A DNA stretch of 64,000 bases from Rachicladosporium sp. CCFEE 5018 (lineage: Eukaryota; Ascomycota; Dothideomycetes; Cladosporiales; Cladosporiaceae), in the NCBI GenBank assembly GCA_002077045.2, contig KZ111163.1:7505-71504 (forward strand), in the 5' to 3' direction. The position numbers and the translations under genes are program-made. Below the pieces are notes generated by a model. The model did no database searches, had not been told where the DNA came from, and saw only the letters and a list, made by a program, of their open reading frames with translations. Shown here piece after piece: positions 31,118-40,847 of the stretch (positions within the stretch are counted from its first letter, which is position 1; each line of letters begins with the position of its first letter).

Positions 31118-31852
31118 CGTGCTGTGTGCAATGCTGGCGCAATCTCTCCTATGCCTACTGCCGCAACTCCACAACGAGCAGATCTGCTGTCTCGAGCTCA
31201 CCACAGCATGGATGGATCAATTGGCAAACTTCAAGCTCGGTATCGCCACGGCATCTTTAGCATGGCGGTGTCGATGAGTCGAAGTGTCTCAATGGATGGG
31301 AGGTGAATGATCGCAGTACAATATACACTATCGCTTCAACGCTGCAGATACGAACGGGGAAGTATGCAAGGTCACGCGGGTTGAGGGGAGAACAAAAGTT
31401 GGCCGTGGTGTGGTGGAGGATGGCTGGGAGCTGCACACCCTTGTACGATGTCCATGCACGTGTGATCGAGCTCGGTACGGAGTGTCTTGCCAATGGCTGC
31501 CACCGTACTACACAGAGCTATCCGATCTTAACTCCGGCTGCTCAGGCTTGAGAGTGATGAGTGCCTGATGAGTTGCATCGAACTATTAACGGGCTTCAAT
31601 GGCGAGATGCTGTCGTCGTCGACCCCACGTGCTCGAAAGCTTAGCAGCCGGCGCTAGCTCGGCGCGTGCCTCTCTCGTCGGAGATACGGGGCATGGCTCC
31701 GAGACTCTGACATCCCCAATAGGACCTCAAACAATGCGCCTCCGGCTCCCGCAGCAGCGACGAGCAAGTATGGCTGAGCGGAGGCAGTCCAGCATATCCC
31801 CACCACCTCCTGCTACACCACAGCCAATCTAGTCATTGTCATCGCACCAATA
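31118..31852. other. Divergent intergenic region (PhoD-like gene / ZIP transporter)
   Basis: About 735 bp. It includes the 5' leader of both genes. An open frame at 31599-31832 exists but shows no family features and ends before the ZIP start, so I take it as leader sequence. Confidence 0.5.
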
Positions 31853-33175
31853 AGTACGTCAAACTACCCCCCTCAAACCCCTCTCCCCTACTGAACCCCC
31901 CCTCCAGTGCTACCTCGAGATGACGCCCCCCGCCCCGCCTGCGGCACCCGCACTACCTCCCACTCCTACAACACGCCCCTCCACGTCTTCGCTCTCTTCC
32001 TCATCCTCACCCTCAGTACCCTCGCCTGCTCCTTCCCTTTACTAGCCCGCCGCTACCCATCCCTCCCAATCCCCAGCCAAACCCTCTTCATCTCGCGGCA
32101 CTTCGGCACAGGCGTCCTCATAGCCACAGCTTTCGTCCACCTCCTCCCGACGGCTTACGGCAACCTGACGGACCCATGTCTGCCGCGGTTTTGGAACGAA
32201 GTTTACCCGGCCATGGCGGGGTTCATCAGTATGTGTAGTGTGCTCGTGGTGGTGGGCGTGGAAATGGTGTTTGCGATGAAGGGGGCGCGGCATGAGCATG
32301 GGGTTGATCTTGGCGGTCTGAGGGGAGATATCGGTGCGCAGAGCAGGGGAGGGTATACGCGCACGGAGCAAGGGGAGGAGGGGCAGTCGGGGTATGGCGC
32401 GTACACGCCCTCTCGCGGCAGCAGTGCAGGAGGCTACATGGACTCCCCGCGCGAAGCAGAGAGTATACGCAACAAGCCTCTCCCTCCCGAACCTCCCTCA
32501 GCGGATTCAGACTCGGATCTCGACCTCGATGAGCTCGAAGAAGACGACCACCGCCCCCTGAACGGCCACACAACCCCCAAACCCCTCCACTCAACCAGCC
32601 AACCCTACTCAAATGGCCATCCCCGCCCCTCTACCAGCAGAACCCACTCCCACGTCCCCACCCCAACAGACCCCCTCTCCGAACGCCGCCAAATCCTGCA
32701 ATGCCTCCTCCTCGAAGCCGGAATCCTCTTCCACAGCGTCTTCATAGGCATGGCCCTCTCAGTCTCCACGGGCCCACCCTTCTACGTCCTCCTAGTAGCA
32801 ATTTCGTTCCACCAGACGTTCGAAGGCCTCGCTTTAGGGAGTCGCATAGCCGCGATAAGCAGTTTCAGTACGTCGAGTCCCAAGCCGTGGATCATGTGCG
32901 TGCTGTACGGCGTTACGACGCCGATTGGGCAGGCGGTAGGCTTAGGTGTTCATGGACTGTATGATCCGAGTAGTGAGGTGGGGTTGCTGATGGTGGGGGT
33001 TGTGAATGCGGTGTCTTGTGGGCTGTTGGTTTATGCTGGACTCGTGCAGCTTTTGGCAGAGGACTTTCTGAGTGAAAGGAGTTATGTGGAGCTTCGAGGG
33101 AAGAGGCGAGTGCAGGCTTGCGGGGCGGTGATAGGAGGGGCTATGTTGATGGCTTTTGTGGGCGCTTTTGCGTGA
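31853..33175 (+). CDS. ZIP-family zinc/metal transporter
   Basis: A 422-residue ZIP transporter that moves Zn or Fe into the cytosol. The predicted start is unusual: the A at 31853 and TG at 31908-31909 are joined by splicing out 31854-31907 (54 bp, GTACGT donor, CTGAAC branch, CCAG acceptor), giving MLPRDDAPRPACGT. Without this the frame opens at GTG, and no upstream ATG is in frame. The N-terminal part has three membrane segments, with SRHFGTGVLIATAFVHLLP in the second or third. A Ser/Pro/His-rich cytosolic loop of about 150 residues follows, then five segments including FHSVFIGMAL and the metal-site helix ISFHQTFEGLALGSRIA. Two His-x-x-x-Glu/Asn-type motifs fit the ZIP metal channel. Confidence 0.85.
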
Positions 33176-33331
33176 TGTGTATATAGAATGTCATCTAAAA
33201 GCTCATCTACACCATGCGATGCCTCACACGGGGCTTCGAGCCCTCCATTCCCAGCGAAATCACATGCGCCGTCCGAACGCCTACGCTTCCCTGAAAACAT
33301 GCCCTCACCTCCGCAGTCCACAGCCTAATCA

Positions 33332-34579
33332 TCACCGCTCCCCCAGCACCCCGGCAATTCTCAAACACAAATCCAACACGGTCAAGTGCTCCTCACTCCC
33401 ATCCACGAGCCTCTTATCCGTCTCAGAAAACGCAAGCACGATCCGCGCTTTCTGCCAATCAGCCACACTCTCGTCCTGAATCACAATCTCCTCGTACAAT
33501 TGCGTGACCAGCTGCCCGGCGCTCCAGCCTTCCGCTACGAGGTCTTCGACAATGGTGGAGACACGGGAGTAGACTGTGCCCTTTGAACTGGGCCGCATGG
33601 CCGTGAGGAGCGAGGAGATCGTTGAGCTGGGGATGACGCCGGCTATGTCTTCGATCGTAGCGGGAGTTATGGCTGGACCGGAGGCAGAGGCGGGGGTGTC
33701 GATGTCCATGGCCGAGGCGTCGTCATCGTCAGAGTCGTCGGAGATGGTCTTGGCTTTCCGCTTCTTGCTGCCGTTCGTCGTCGCAGTTGAGGGATCGGCT
33801 TTCACGGCTCCCACGAGTCGAGCTGCGGACTGCAGATACGTGACTGCTTTTCTCAGATCTCCATCACTGCAGCGGAGTAGTGTGTCGATCACGCCGGGTT
33901 CTAGTCGGACGTTCTCTAATCGCGCGATGTCGGCTATGCGCTTTCCGGCGTTTCCTTCGTCTAAGGATTTGAAGCGGAATTTACTGCATCTACTCGCCAG
34001 TGGATCAATAATCCGCGTCACGTAATTGCAGATCAGACAGAACCGCGTGATCTTGCTGTAGGTCTCCATAGTCCTCCGGAGCGCAGACTGCGCGTCTTGC
34101 GTCATGCTATCCGCCTCATCGAGGACAATAATCTTGTACGGCGGGCAGGGGTACTTCTTCCTGTACTCCTCGCCCGCCGGCCCACTGGGCGGATTTGACA
34201 ACTGCATTCGCGCGAAGTCCTTCACTTTCTCCCTCACAATACTGATCCCTCGCTCGTCCGAAGCGTTCAACTCCAGCACCCTCGTCTTGAACAGCTCCGG
34301 GCCGTACAGTTGTTTCGCCAACGCCAGAACTGTAGACGTCTTTCCCGTGCCAGGAGGGCCATAGAACAGCATATGCGGCAGATTGGCTGATTGCAGTGTT
34401 CGACGTAGGATTTGGACTGTGTGGTCCTGAGCTGTGATGTCGTCGAGGGATTTGGGGCGGTACTTTTCGACCCATGGCTGGAAGGTATTGGAGGGTTGCT
34501 GGGTGGGGGTTTTGCTCGAGGAGGCTGCAGCGGTGAGAGCGGCAGCCTGGCGGGCGCGGATGTCGAAGAAGTTGGCCAT
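33332..34579 (-). CDS. RFC2: Replication factor C subunit 2
   Basis: A 415-residue clamp-loader subunit (yeast Rfc2, human RFC4) that opens and loads PCNA at primer ends. Visible motifs: PWVEKYRPKSLDDITAQDHTV (RFC box II), Walker A FYGPPGTGKTST near residue 70, LNASDERGI (RFC box), Walker B IIVLDEADSMT near 150, sensor region ICNYVTRIIDPLASRCSKFRF with the SRC arginine finger, and the SDGDLRKAVTYLQSAARL box. An acidic insert (SDDSDDDDASAMDID) precedes the C-terminal collar domain, which is found in fungal orthologues. Start at ATG 34579. No intron. Neighbouring the ZIP gene in convergent orientation, 156 bp apart. Confidence 0.95.
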   Translation of the reverse strand: MANFFDIRARQAAALTAAASSSKTPTQQPSNTFQPWVEKYRPKSLDDITAQDHTVQILRRTLQSANLPHMLFYGPPGTGKTSTVLALAKQLYGPELFKTRVLELNASDERGISIVREKVKDFARMQLSNPPSGPAGEEYRKKYPCPPYKIIVLDEADSMTQDAQSALRRTMETYSKITRFCLICNYVTRIIDPLASRCSKFRFKSLDEGNAGKRIADIARLENVRLEPGVIDTLLRCSDGDLRKAVTYLQSAARLVGAVKADPSTATTNGSKKRKAKTISDDSDDDDASAMDIDTPASASGPAITPATIEDIAGVIPSSTISSLLTAMRPSSKGTVYSRVSTIVEDLVAEGWSAGQLVTQLYEEIVIQDESVADWQKARIVLAFSETDKRLVDGSEEHLTVLDLCLRIAGVLGER

Positions 34580-35126
34580 GAACGCGGTATTGCTGTGTTG
34601 GCTAGTCCAAGATGTTCAATGGGTGCAGGGCTACAGTACTATACCATCGACGCGTTGGTCGACGCGACGCGATGCACTTTAGATAACTGACATCGGCGGA
34701 TCGGAGGAGATTCCCCGAGCGCCGATGAGCCATCATGGTCTCGCTGAAGTGTCGCCATCAGTATCTCATAGGCCTCCTATTTCCTTTTTTGAGTAACATG
34801 ACCGCGGGTGTCAGAGCATTGCAAGGCCCGCTGTGCTTTCAAGTCTTCTCAAATGGAGTGCTCGGAAGGTCTTCTTGCACACGAGAGCCTACCACTGTTG
34901 GCTACGCCGAGCGACATCATCGCATGAGGGGAACGACCTGCCTCGTGCGGAGCAACGTAGCCCGGGGATAACGCAGCTCGTCCTAGGTCTAGACTCGCGC
35001 TTCACGGGTACATGTAATTCTTGATGATCTGTTCTTCGCGTCGTTTTCAGACTCTCCCAGCGTCTTTTCTTCTCTGTCGTCGCCACAACCAATTACATCC
35101 GCACAAGCCGCTGCATAACGCCCAAT
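34580..35126. other. Divergent intergenic region (RFC2 / GFA-domain gene)
   Basis: About 550 bp with no gene; should contain both promoters. No cell-cycle box was confidently recognised. Confidence 0.5.
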
Positions 35127-35691
35127 ATGCCCGAGCTCACAGGCGACCCCAAACAACATGATCCCTCGTCCTTCAAAGATGGGTTGAAAGGAAGCTGTCT
35201 CTGTGGCTCCATCCAGGTCACCATCCTCGAGCCTGACCTGTTCGCCAAACCAAAGGGTCACCTCTGTCACTGCGCGAACTGCAGGAAAGTCGCCGGCTCG
35301 TATGTAGCCAGCAACATGCTCCTAGATGCCGACAAAGTCAAAATTGAAGATCGCGATGGGACGCTGAAGGTGTATGAGGACAAGGCGACAGGAAGTGGAA
35401 ACAGTGTGTTCAGGAGCTTTTGTGGGAAGGATGGGAAGTATGTTGCGCGCACATCTGTCGGTGTCGCTGGCGGAACAGTGAGTGCTGACCACACGATGCA
35501 GTCCCGTGAAATCCGAGACGCAGCTCTACCCTGGCAAAGTGATCATGAAGATGGGAATGTTCCCTCGCATACCCAAGCCCGAAGCCGAAGGGTTCGGACT
35601 GCACAAGCACGACTGGCAAGCGAACCACGAAGGCATTCCCATCTACGAAGTCAAGTGGGCAGGACCGGAGAAGAAGGAGATGAAGTCGTGA
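35127..35691 (+). CDS. GFA-domain (CENP-V/GFA family) protein
   Basis: Exons 35127-35437 and 35502-35691 (64 bp intron with a CTGACC branch) give 166 residues. The zinc-binding GFA fold shows GSCLCGSIQVT near residue 23, CHCANCRKVAGS near 50 and FCGKDG near 100, in which the third Cys of the last site looks missing (family FCxxCG). Bacterial relatives act on S-hydroxymethylglutathione; fungal members are mostly uncharacterised. The second exon, NPVKSETQLYPGKVIMKMGMF, follows the typical beta-strand pattern of the family. Function beyond zinc binding is not supported. Confidence 0.82.
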
Positions 35692-35793
35692 AGTGTATAC
35701 TCTGCTGAGATTGTGTACATAGAAACGAAATGTCAGCTCCTGCCAACAACGACCTACGCGATCAACGCATGGTCAAAGGGCAGCACTTCTCGC

Positions 35794-36553
35794 CTAAGCA
35801 TAATTGCTGTCCGCCGCCTTCACCACATCCCCCTTCATACTAACATCCTTCACCACAACCACCGTCCCCGTAAAACTTGTCGCCCGAATCCACGCCGTCG
35901 TACTGCCAATCCCGCTACTAATCTCAAAGAAATTGTATGGCTGCCTTGTCGCCGTCTTCCAGGTCTTCCCCTGATCAGCACTCGCTTCCAACTTCGAGGT
36001 GCGGCGATGGCCGTTGACTACCTGAGCACTGAACCAGTACTGCGAGACGCCGGATTTCATGTGGATCTGCAGCGGGCCGGTGACGGGGCAGGGCACGTAG
36101 TCCCAGGTTATGTCTATGATGCCTTTGGAGGCTGGGGCGAGGGAGGTGAAGGCTGAGGGAAAGAGGTCGAGGTGGTTTGTACCGCAGCCGGGGCATTCGT
36201 CGACGATCTATGGACCTGATCAGCACACTGGATTGGCGATAGGCGGTTTACTGATTCGAACTTACCATAGCAGTCACGCTCTTGCCTCCATAATTGACTT
36301 GGACACATCCTCCACAGTTGGCGGCGGTATCCCAGTTCGCGTCACTGAGAGCCGTGCCCTGGAGACCCGATGGCAGGGTGTAGGTGCTGAAGGAGCAGGT
36401 GCCGCCTTGTACGTTACCACCGTAGTACGTTGCCTGGCCGCTGAGAGAGCGGCGGGCAAGAGAACGAGAGTCGAGGGACATCTCCGGAGTGACAGCGGCG
36501 AAAGCCAGGCTTGAAGCCAGCGCCAGCGTGGCGAAGAAGGTTTTGAGGAACAT
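35794..36553 (-). CDS. Secreted expansin-like protein
   Basis: Exons 36553-36266 and 36207-35794 (58 bp intron) give 233 residues. The N-terminus MFLKTFFATLALASSLAFA is a signal peptide. A double-psi beta-barrel follows with GQATYYGGN, CSFSTYTLPSG, TALSD, NCGGCVQV and VDECPGCGTNHLDLF, as in fungal expansin-like and Asp f 7-like proteins. A second carbohydrate-binding domain contains GVSQYWFSAQVVN and RQPYNFFE. These proteins loosen or bind cellulose and wall polysaccharides without hydrolysis. Start chosen at the ATG giving the signal peptide; a longer frame upstream has no merit. It faces the GFA gene tail-to-tail. Confidence 0.88.
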
Positions 36554-37246
36554 GATAGTTGGATATCTGTGGTTCGTTGGGTGGCTTTCGAGATCCCTGA
36601 TCAAGCGAATAGGACCGTAGTGGAAGTAACGACTGACAGGACTCTAGACCAGCTGAGACGAATACTTGCTTTAACAGGACAATGGGAAAGAAGCGATGAT
36701 GAGAAGAGAGATCAAACCTGGACGAGCATGTTTTACTGCAAAAGAGATGAAGCAGTGGTCGAGACGCTGAGCTCCCACATACCGGTTTCATGTTGATGAT
36801 GGCAGGCAGTAGATCCGGGTAGTGTATCGTCCTCGACTTGCGCTGCGAGTTGGCATGATTCGGAACTCGTCGACTTCTACATCGTTGTCGGTCCCGACTG
36901 CCATGTGCGATGTATGTCAGACGGGTAGCGTAAAGTAGGTTCCAGGTTGTAAGTTGGAACAGCAACAAGAAGAGGTCGAGGTCAAAATCCGTTTCACAAG
37001 CAATGATCTGCAACAGGGATCACAAGCCTTATTGAGCACCTCGCATTATTCAGGCTGATGAACTGGCCAAGTTCCTCGACCATCACTGCGATGATACGGA
37101 GGCTTGTAATAGCTTCGTTTAAAACTTCAGACGAATACATTACGTAGTGCTACTTGCAGAAAGCCCCCAAACTTTCTCTCATTGCTCTTTCCGAGTTATG
37201 ACATGCCGTCCGTTTCGTGGCTCCCGTGGAACTCAATGGCTTTGCT
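36554..37246. other. Intergenic, about 690 bp
   Basis: Between two - strand genes for secreted proteins. No gene seen. A long - strand frame crossing 36414-37013 is a shadow of the expansin gene and its promoter. Confidence 0.5.
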
Positions 37247-38705
37247 CTAAGCAAAGAAGGTGTTGATCGTGTCGTAAGTAAATGGATGCGAGTACTCGAG
37301 GTTGAGTCCGTGACCAGCATTCGGCACTGCAAAGGTGTTAGCATGAGATATCACATTCTCGGTGCCACTGCAAATGTACTCACCGACAATAGCTTTAATC
37401 GTAGTCGCCGTGAACGCCTTTTGCGTCTGCGCGATGATGCTGCTACCAGCCGGCGCGCCATTATAGCAGCTCCCACCACAAAACGGCACATCCCTCTCCC
37501 CAGTAATAACAAGCACCGGCTTCGCGAATGCATTCGGCGCCGCAGCCGCACCACCAATACTCAGCAGCTCGCCGACCGTCACTGGTTGGCCCGTCGCAGC
37601 AGCGAACGCGAGAATCCCAGCATCGAATTGCTTTGGTGCGAAAAAGTTCGTCTGCACGCCTGAGGCATCGCCGGCGGCGAAGTAGCCGTGCACGTACTTG
37701 GGACCGAGAGTCGGGTTGGTCTTGACGTCTACGAAGTTGCCGCCGTAGAGGAAGTCGACGAGGAAGGAGCCGTTGGCTGAGAAGCCAGTGAGGGCGATGC
37801 CGTCGGAAAGCTCGGGGTAGGCGGCTGTGAGAGCATAGGCTGATGTGCGTGATTAGCAAATATTACACCACATATTCGACACCCGAGAATACTCACTCTG
37901 TACAGAGCCGAAGCTGTGTCCGACGTGGAGGTACTTCTCGAACTTAGGCACGCCTGGGACGGCACCGTTGCGGAGTAGCACAGTAAGTGCTCGGAGCGCG
38001 TCGATCTCAAGCTGGGCCTGGATTTCATTCACCGGCTCGCCGTGAGAGCTCGCACCAATACCGAGACGGTCGTAGGAGAAGGTAGCGAAACCGTACTTGT
38101 CGGTGGCGACTGCGGAGTACGACTACACCAAGTCAGCGAGATGCCATCGCACGGCAGAATTATTGCGGAGGCTCACGTAGTTCGGCGCATTGTAAGGCAA
38201 GTCCCAGTAGGACCGATCGAAGCCAATGCCGTGCGTCAAGATCTGCAGATCCTTGGGCTGCTGTTGGCCGCCCTGCTGACCCTTGTTCCAGCCGCCGTGG
38301 CGACCGTACCCGCCCGGACGACCTTGCTGCTGGCCAGGCACACAGTACGTGGCAGCCAGGTTGTAGTGGCCCTTGACGGTGGCGTACTGGACTCGCTGTT
38401 AGCGTCAATTCGGTGACTAACATAGTTGGATTTTACGCACGCCAGCCAGAACTGCAGCGGTGTAGTTCGTGCCTTGCTGAGCGTCATTGAGAATGAACTC
38501 GGTCACCTCGATGTTGTTCTGAGGAGCGGAGACATTGAAGACCGCGTTGCGCGCTGAGACGTCGACTGGAACGGTCAGGTTGACGCTGGGGAACGATCAG
38601 TATTGGCATTGCCCAAGTCTGGGCTCTCGAGGGTGAAGCTCACCAGTGGTAAGCAGCTGCAGTGCTAGCCAAGCCGGCCGTGAGGGCAATTGAGAAAGTC
38701 TTCAT
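37247..38705 (-). CDS. Secreted alpha/beta hydrolase
   Basis: Six exons (38705-38644, 38585-38441, 38395-38177, 38122-37897, 37839-37384, 37326-37247) with five introns of 45-58 bp; the total is 1188 nt in phase, 395 residues. A signal peptide (MKTFSIALTAGLASTAAAA) opens the protein. The nucleophile elbow VGHSFGS places the catalytic Ser near residue 212, ITGERDVPF is a likely acid region, and NAGHGLNLEYSH supplies His near 375. A Gly/Gln-rich insert (residues about 105-125) precedes LTHGIGFDRSYW, the oxyanion-hole strand. Fungal homologues are described only as secreted hydrolases; lipase or esterase activity is inferred. Pairs of cysteines (CGGSC) suggest a disulphide. Confidence 0.82.
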
Positions 38706-39480
38706 TTTCACTACAGATACCGTGATTGAGATGAAAGGGAAGGAATGCTAGCCAGGCTCTGTCGCTCGGGTATTGTACTCCTCAGTGATATGTGATCTCG
38801 ACCTACCTTAGTGGAGCCAATAGTGCCCATCAGTCAGCGCACGGCACTTCGCACCGTTGCCGTGACGTCTACACCCGGAAAGACTCGCGGAGAACTGGAG
38901 ATCTCGATACTTGATGGCCATTTCGGACATCGGAGTGATCTGCGCGTTTGTATTTGCATTTGAGATGCGGAGTCGCTCTGCGCCGCTAAAAGTTTAGTTC
39001 GACGGCTCGCCATGACGTGATGGTCGAGGCAGTCGTGGTAATCACCGTTTGCTCGTGTAGGAGTAAACATGGTGATCACGAGAGCGAGGCATTTAAGTGA
39101 TCTTTTGAAGTACGAGGTTCCGCGGTAGCAAGACGTGATGTGTTATCGAAGATGACAAACAGCGTTTGGCAGGGAAGGAGCTTCCAAATCATGGCGTACC
39201 TTGCAGCTGCTACCAAGCTTTTGAGTAGAGTTCCCGTACCTTCGCACCGAGCCTCATCTCTGTGCGACGGTTACAGCGATCTCCGACCCGTTGACCGCAA
39301 GTCTGATGACTCTCGTCCAGTCCTTGCTCTGCCTTTGTCATAACCAAATCGCAGCATTGTGATCTCGACCTCCTGGACTAAAGAAAGCTGCGACCGGTTT
39401 CGGAGACCTTGGCCCATGCCACTAAATCTGCTGTCACTGCTAATCGCGATCCCTCAGTATGCCTCGCACGACCATCTTGT
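38706..39480. other. Intergenic, about 775 bp
   Basis: Between BTB locus F and the hydrolase, both on the - strand. No gene or RNA recognised. It should contain the hydrolase promoter. Confidence 0.5.
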
Positions 39481-40398
39481 CTAAATCGGCTTCAATACAC
39501 CTTGCCCACACTTCGGACACCTTGCCGTTGGTCCCACGAGATCAGTTGGCCACGCAAAGTGCAGCCCGCAGCCGCCAGAATAGCAACGAACCCGCTTCTC
39601 CGCGTAGGCTTTCCCAGCACGATTCGAAGAAGTGGTATACGCTGGTATTTCGGGTGCCTTCTTAGAAGTTGCTGGCTTACGTCCTCCCATGAAGTCTTTC
39701 AGCAGTTCCAGCGTGAACTCTGGGCCCCGGATGAGAGCTGCGTCCAGGGCCTCGCCTGCTTCCTCGTCGGTCCTGTTGGACATGAGGTCCTGCACGTCAT
39801 TTCGCACGAGCGTGAACATGCTCTGGCGCAGGACTGAGGTCGGGGGAGTTTCTTCCAGGACTGCTGTCAGCCAGGGTCCGAAGATAGCGTCGTAGTAGTG
39901 GACGTTCGCCAGAAGCATGAAGGCATCTGCAGCTTGAGTGACGAGTTCTGGCAGGTTATACTTGTCGGCTAAGATGTGGATGCGTAGGTGCAGGAAGGCA
40001 CGCACACTCATGTCGTCTGTTCCTGATAGGTCTGGGTACTTGTTCGTGTAGAGGTAGGCAATGAGCTCGTTCAGTGCATCCTCATCATCGCAAGACAGGT
40101 TTATTCGTCCGCTCGTTGCTTCCTGTACGCTGTTAGCCACTTACTCCCTCGCATCGCTCAGCTCATCTCTACTCAACTCACGTTGTACCCTCCACTGCAC
40201 GCTTTCATGAAGTACTCGGACTGGTGGCATATAATTGCTTTATGCACCTTCCACTCTTTCTCACCGCAGACTATTATCCGCAAAGTTCCCGGTGGTCAGT
40301 AGGCTGCCTCCGCCGGTCACTTTGAAGGGCGGGTCGTGCTGCGGTGAGGGGCTCTCGGATGTCGTCGTGGTGGTCTCTGCTGCTGTGGTGCCCGCCAT
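39481..40398 (-). pseudogene. BTB-domain locus F with zinc-ribbon tail (exon 1 frameshift)
   Basis: Same family as the BTB loci of the duplicons but on the opposite strand and outside them. Exon 2 (40122-39481, 213 codons) is fully open: EATSGRINLSCDDEDAL, DKYNLPELV, FGPWLTAVLEETPPTSVLRQ, then a tail with RCYSGGCGLHFAWPTDL and CPKCGQG. The intron is 40181-40123 (59 bp). Exon 1 starts at ATG 40398 (MAGTTAAETTTTT) and reads LLTTGNFAD, after which a two-base loss or one-base gain puts IVCGEKEW and KVHKAIICHQSEYFMKACSGG out of frame, with an immediate TGA. This one lesion makes it a probable recent pseudogene, or a sequencing error. Closest in layout to locus C. Confidence 0.7.
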
Positions 40399-40847
40399 TG
40401 GTGTAGCTTGTACTTTAACAGCGACGGAGAGAGGAACGGTTGTCTAAGTCGCGTCATGAGAGGTGAGCAACGCGAGGGCTGGAACTCAGACACTGTGTCC
40501 GAGACGAGGAAAGTGCGATCCATATGATCCTTCATGGGCAGGTACGACCCAGCCCCAAGGAGTGATCTCGTGTTCTGCTAGCCTGAGAATGAGCTCACAT
40601 CAGACGTCTCCATTACTACATTCCCAGCCTTGCAACACGTACAAACAACATGATCAACGCGTTTCCGCTCGAAAGCGCGCACACCGAAACTCCGCCATCG
40701 CTATGCATTTTAGCTGTTCCGCCGAGATGCCCAGCCCACATGCAAATACAAATGCAATCGCTCCATTTTCGACCCCAGATGCACCAAAATCGCCCTTCCC
40801 ATTTTGAATTCCCAGAGATTGCCACTCTTCATTCCCCATGTCATCAC
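40399..40847. other. Intergenic, BTB locus F to CHS4-like gene
   Basis: About 450 bp, upstream of locus F and downstream of the - strand chitin synthase activator. No gene. The reading frames here are shadows. Confidence 0.5.

Noticed and set aside
31599..31832. 77-codon frame upstream of the ZIP gene
   Set aside because: Low-complexity Arg/Ser/Pro composition, ends before the splice donor, and no similarity to known families.
36414..37013. 199-codon - strand frame
   Set aside because: Overlaps the expansin-like gene and its promoter in a different frame; no signal peptide or domain.
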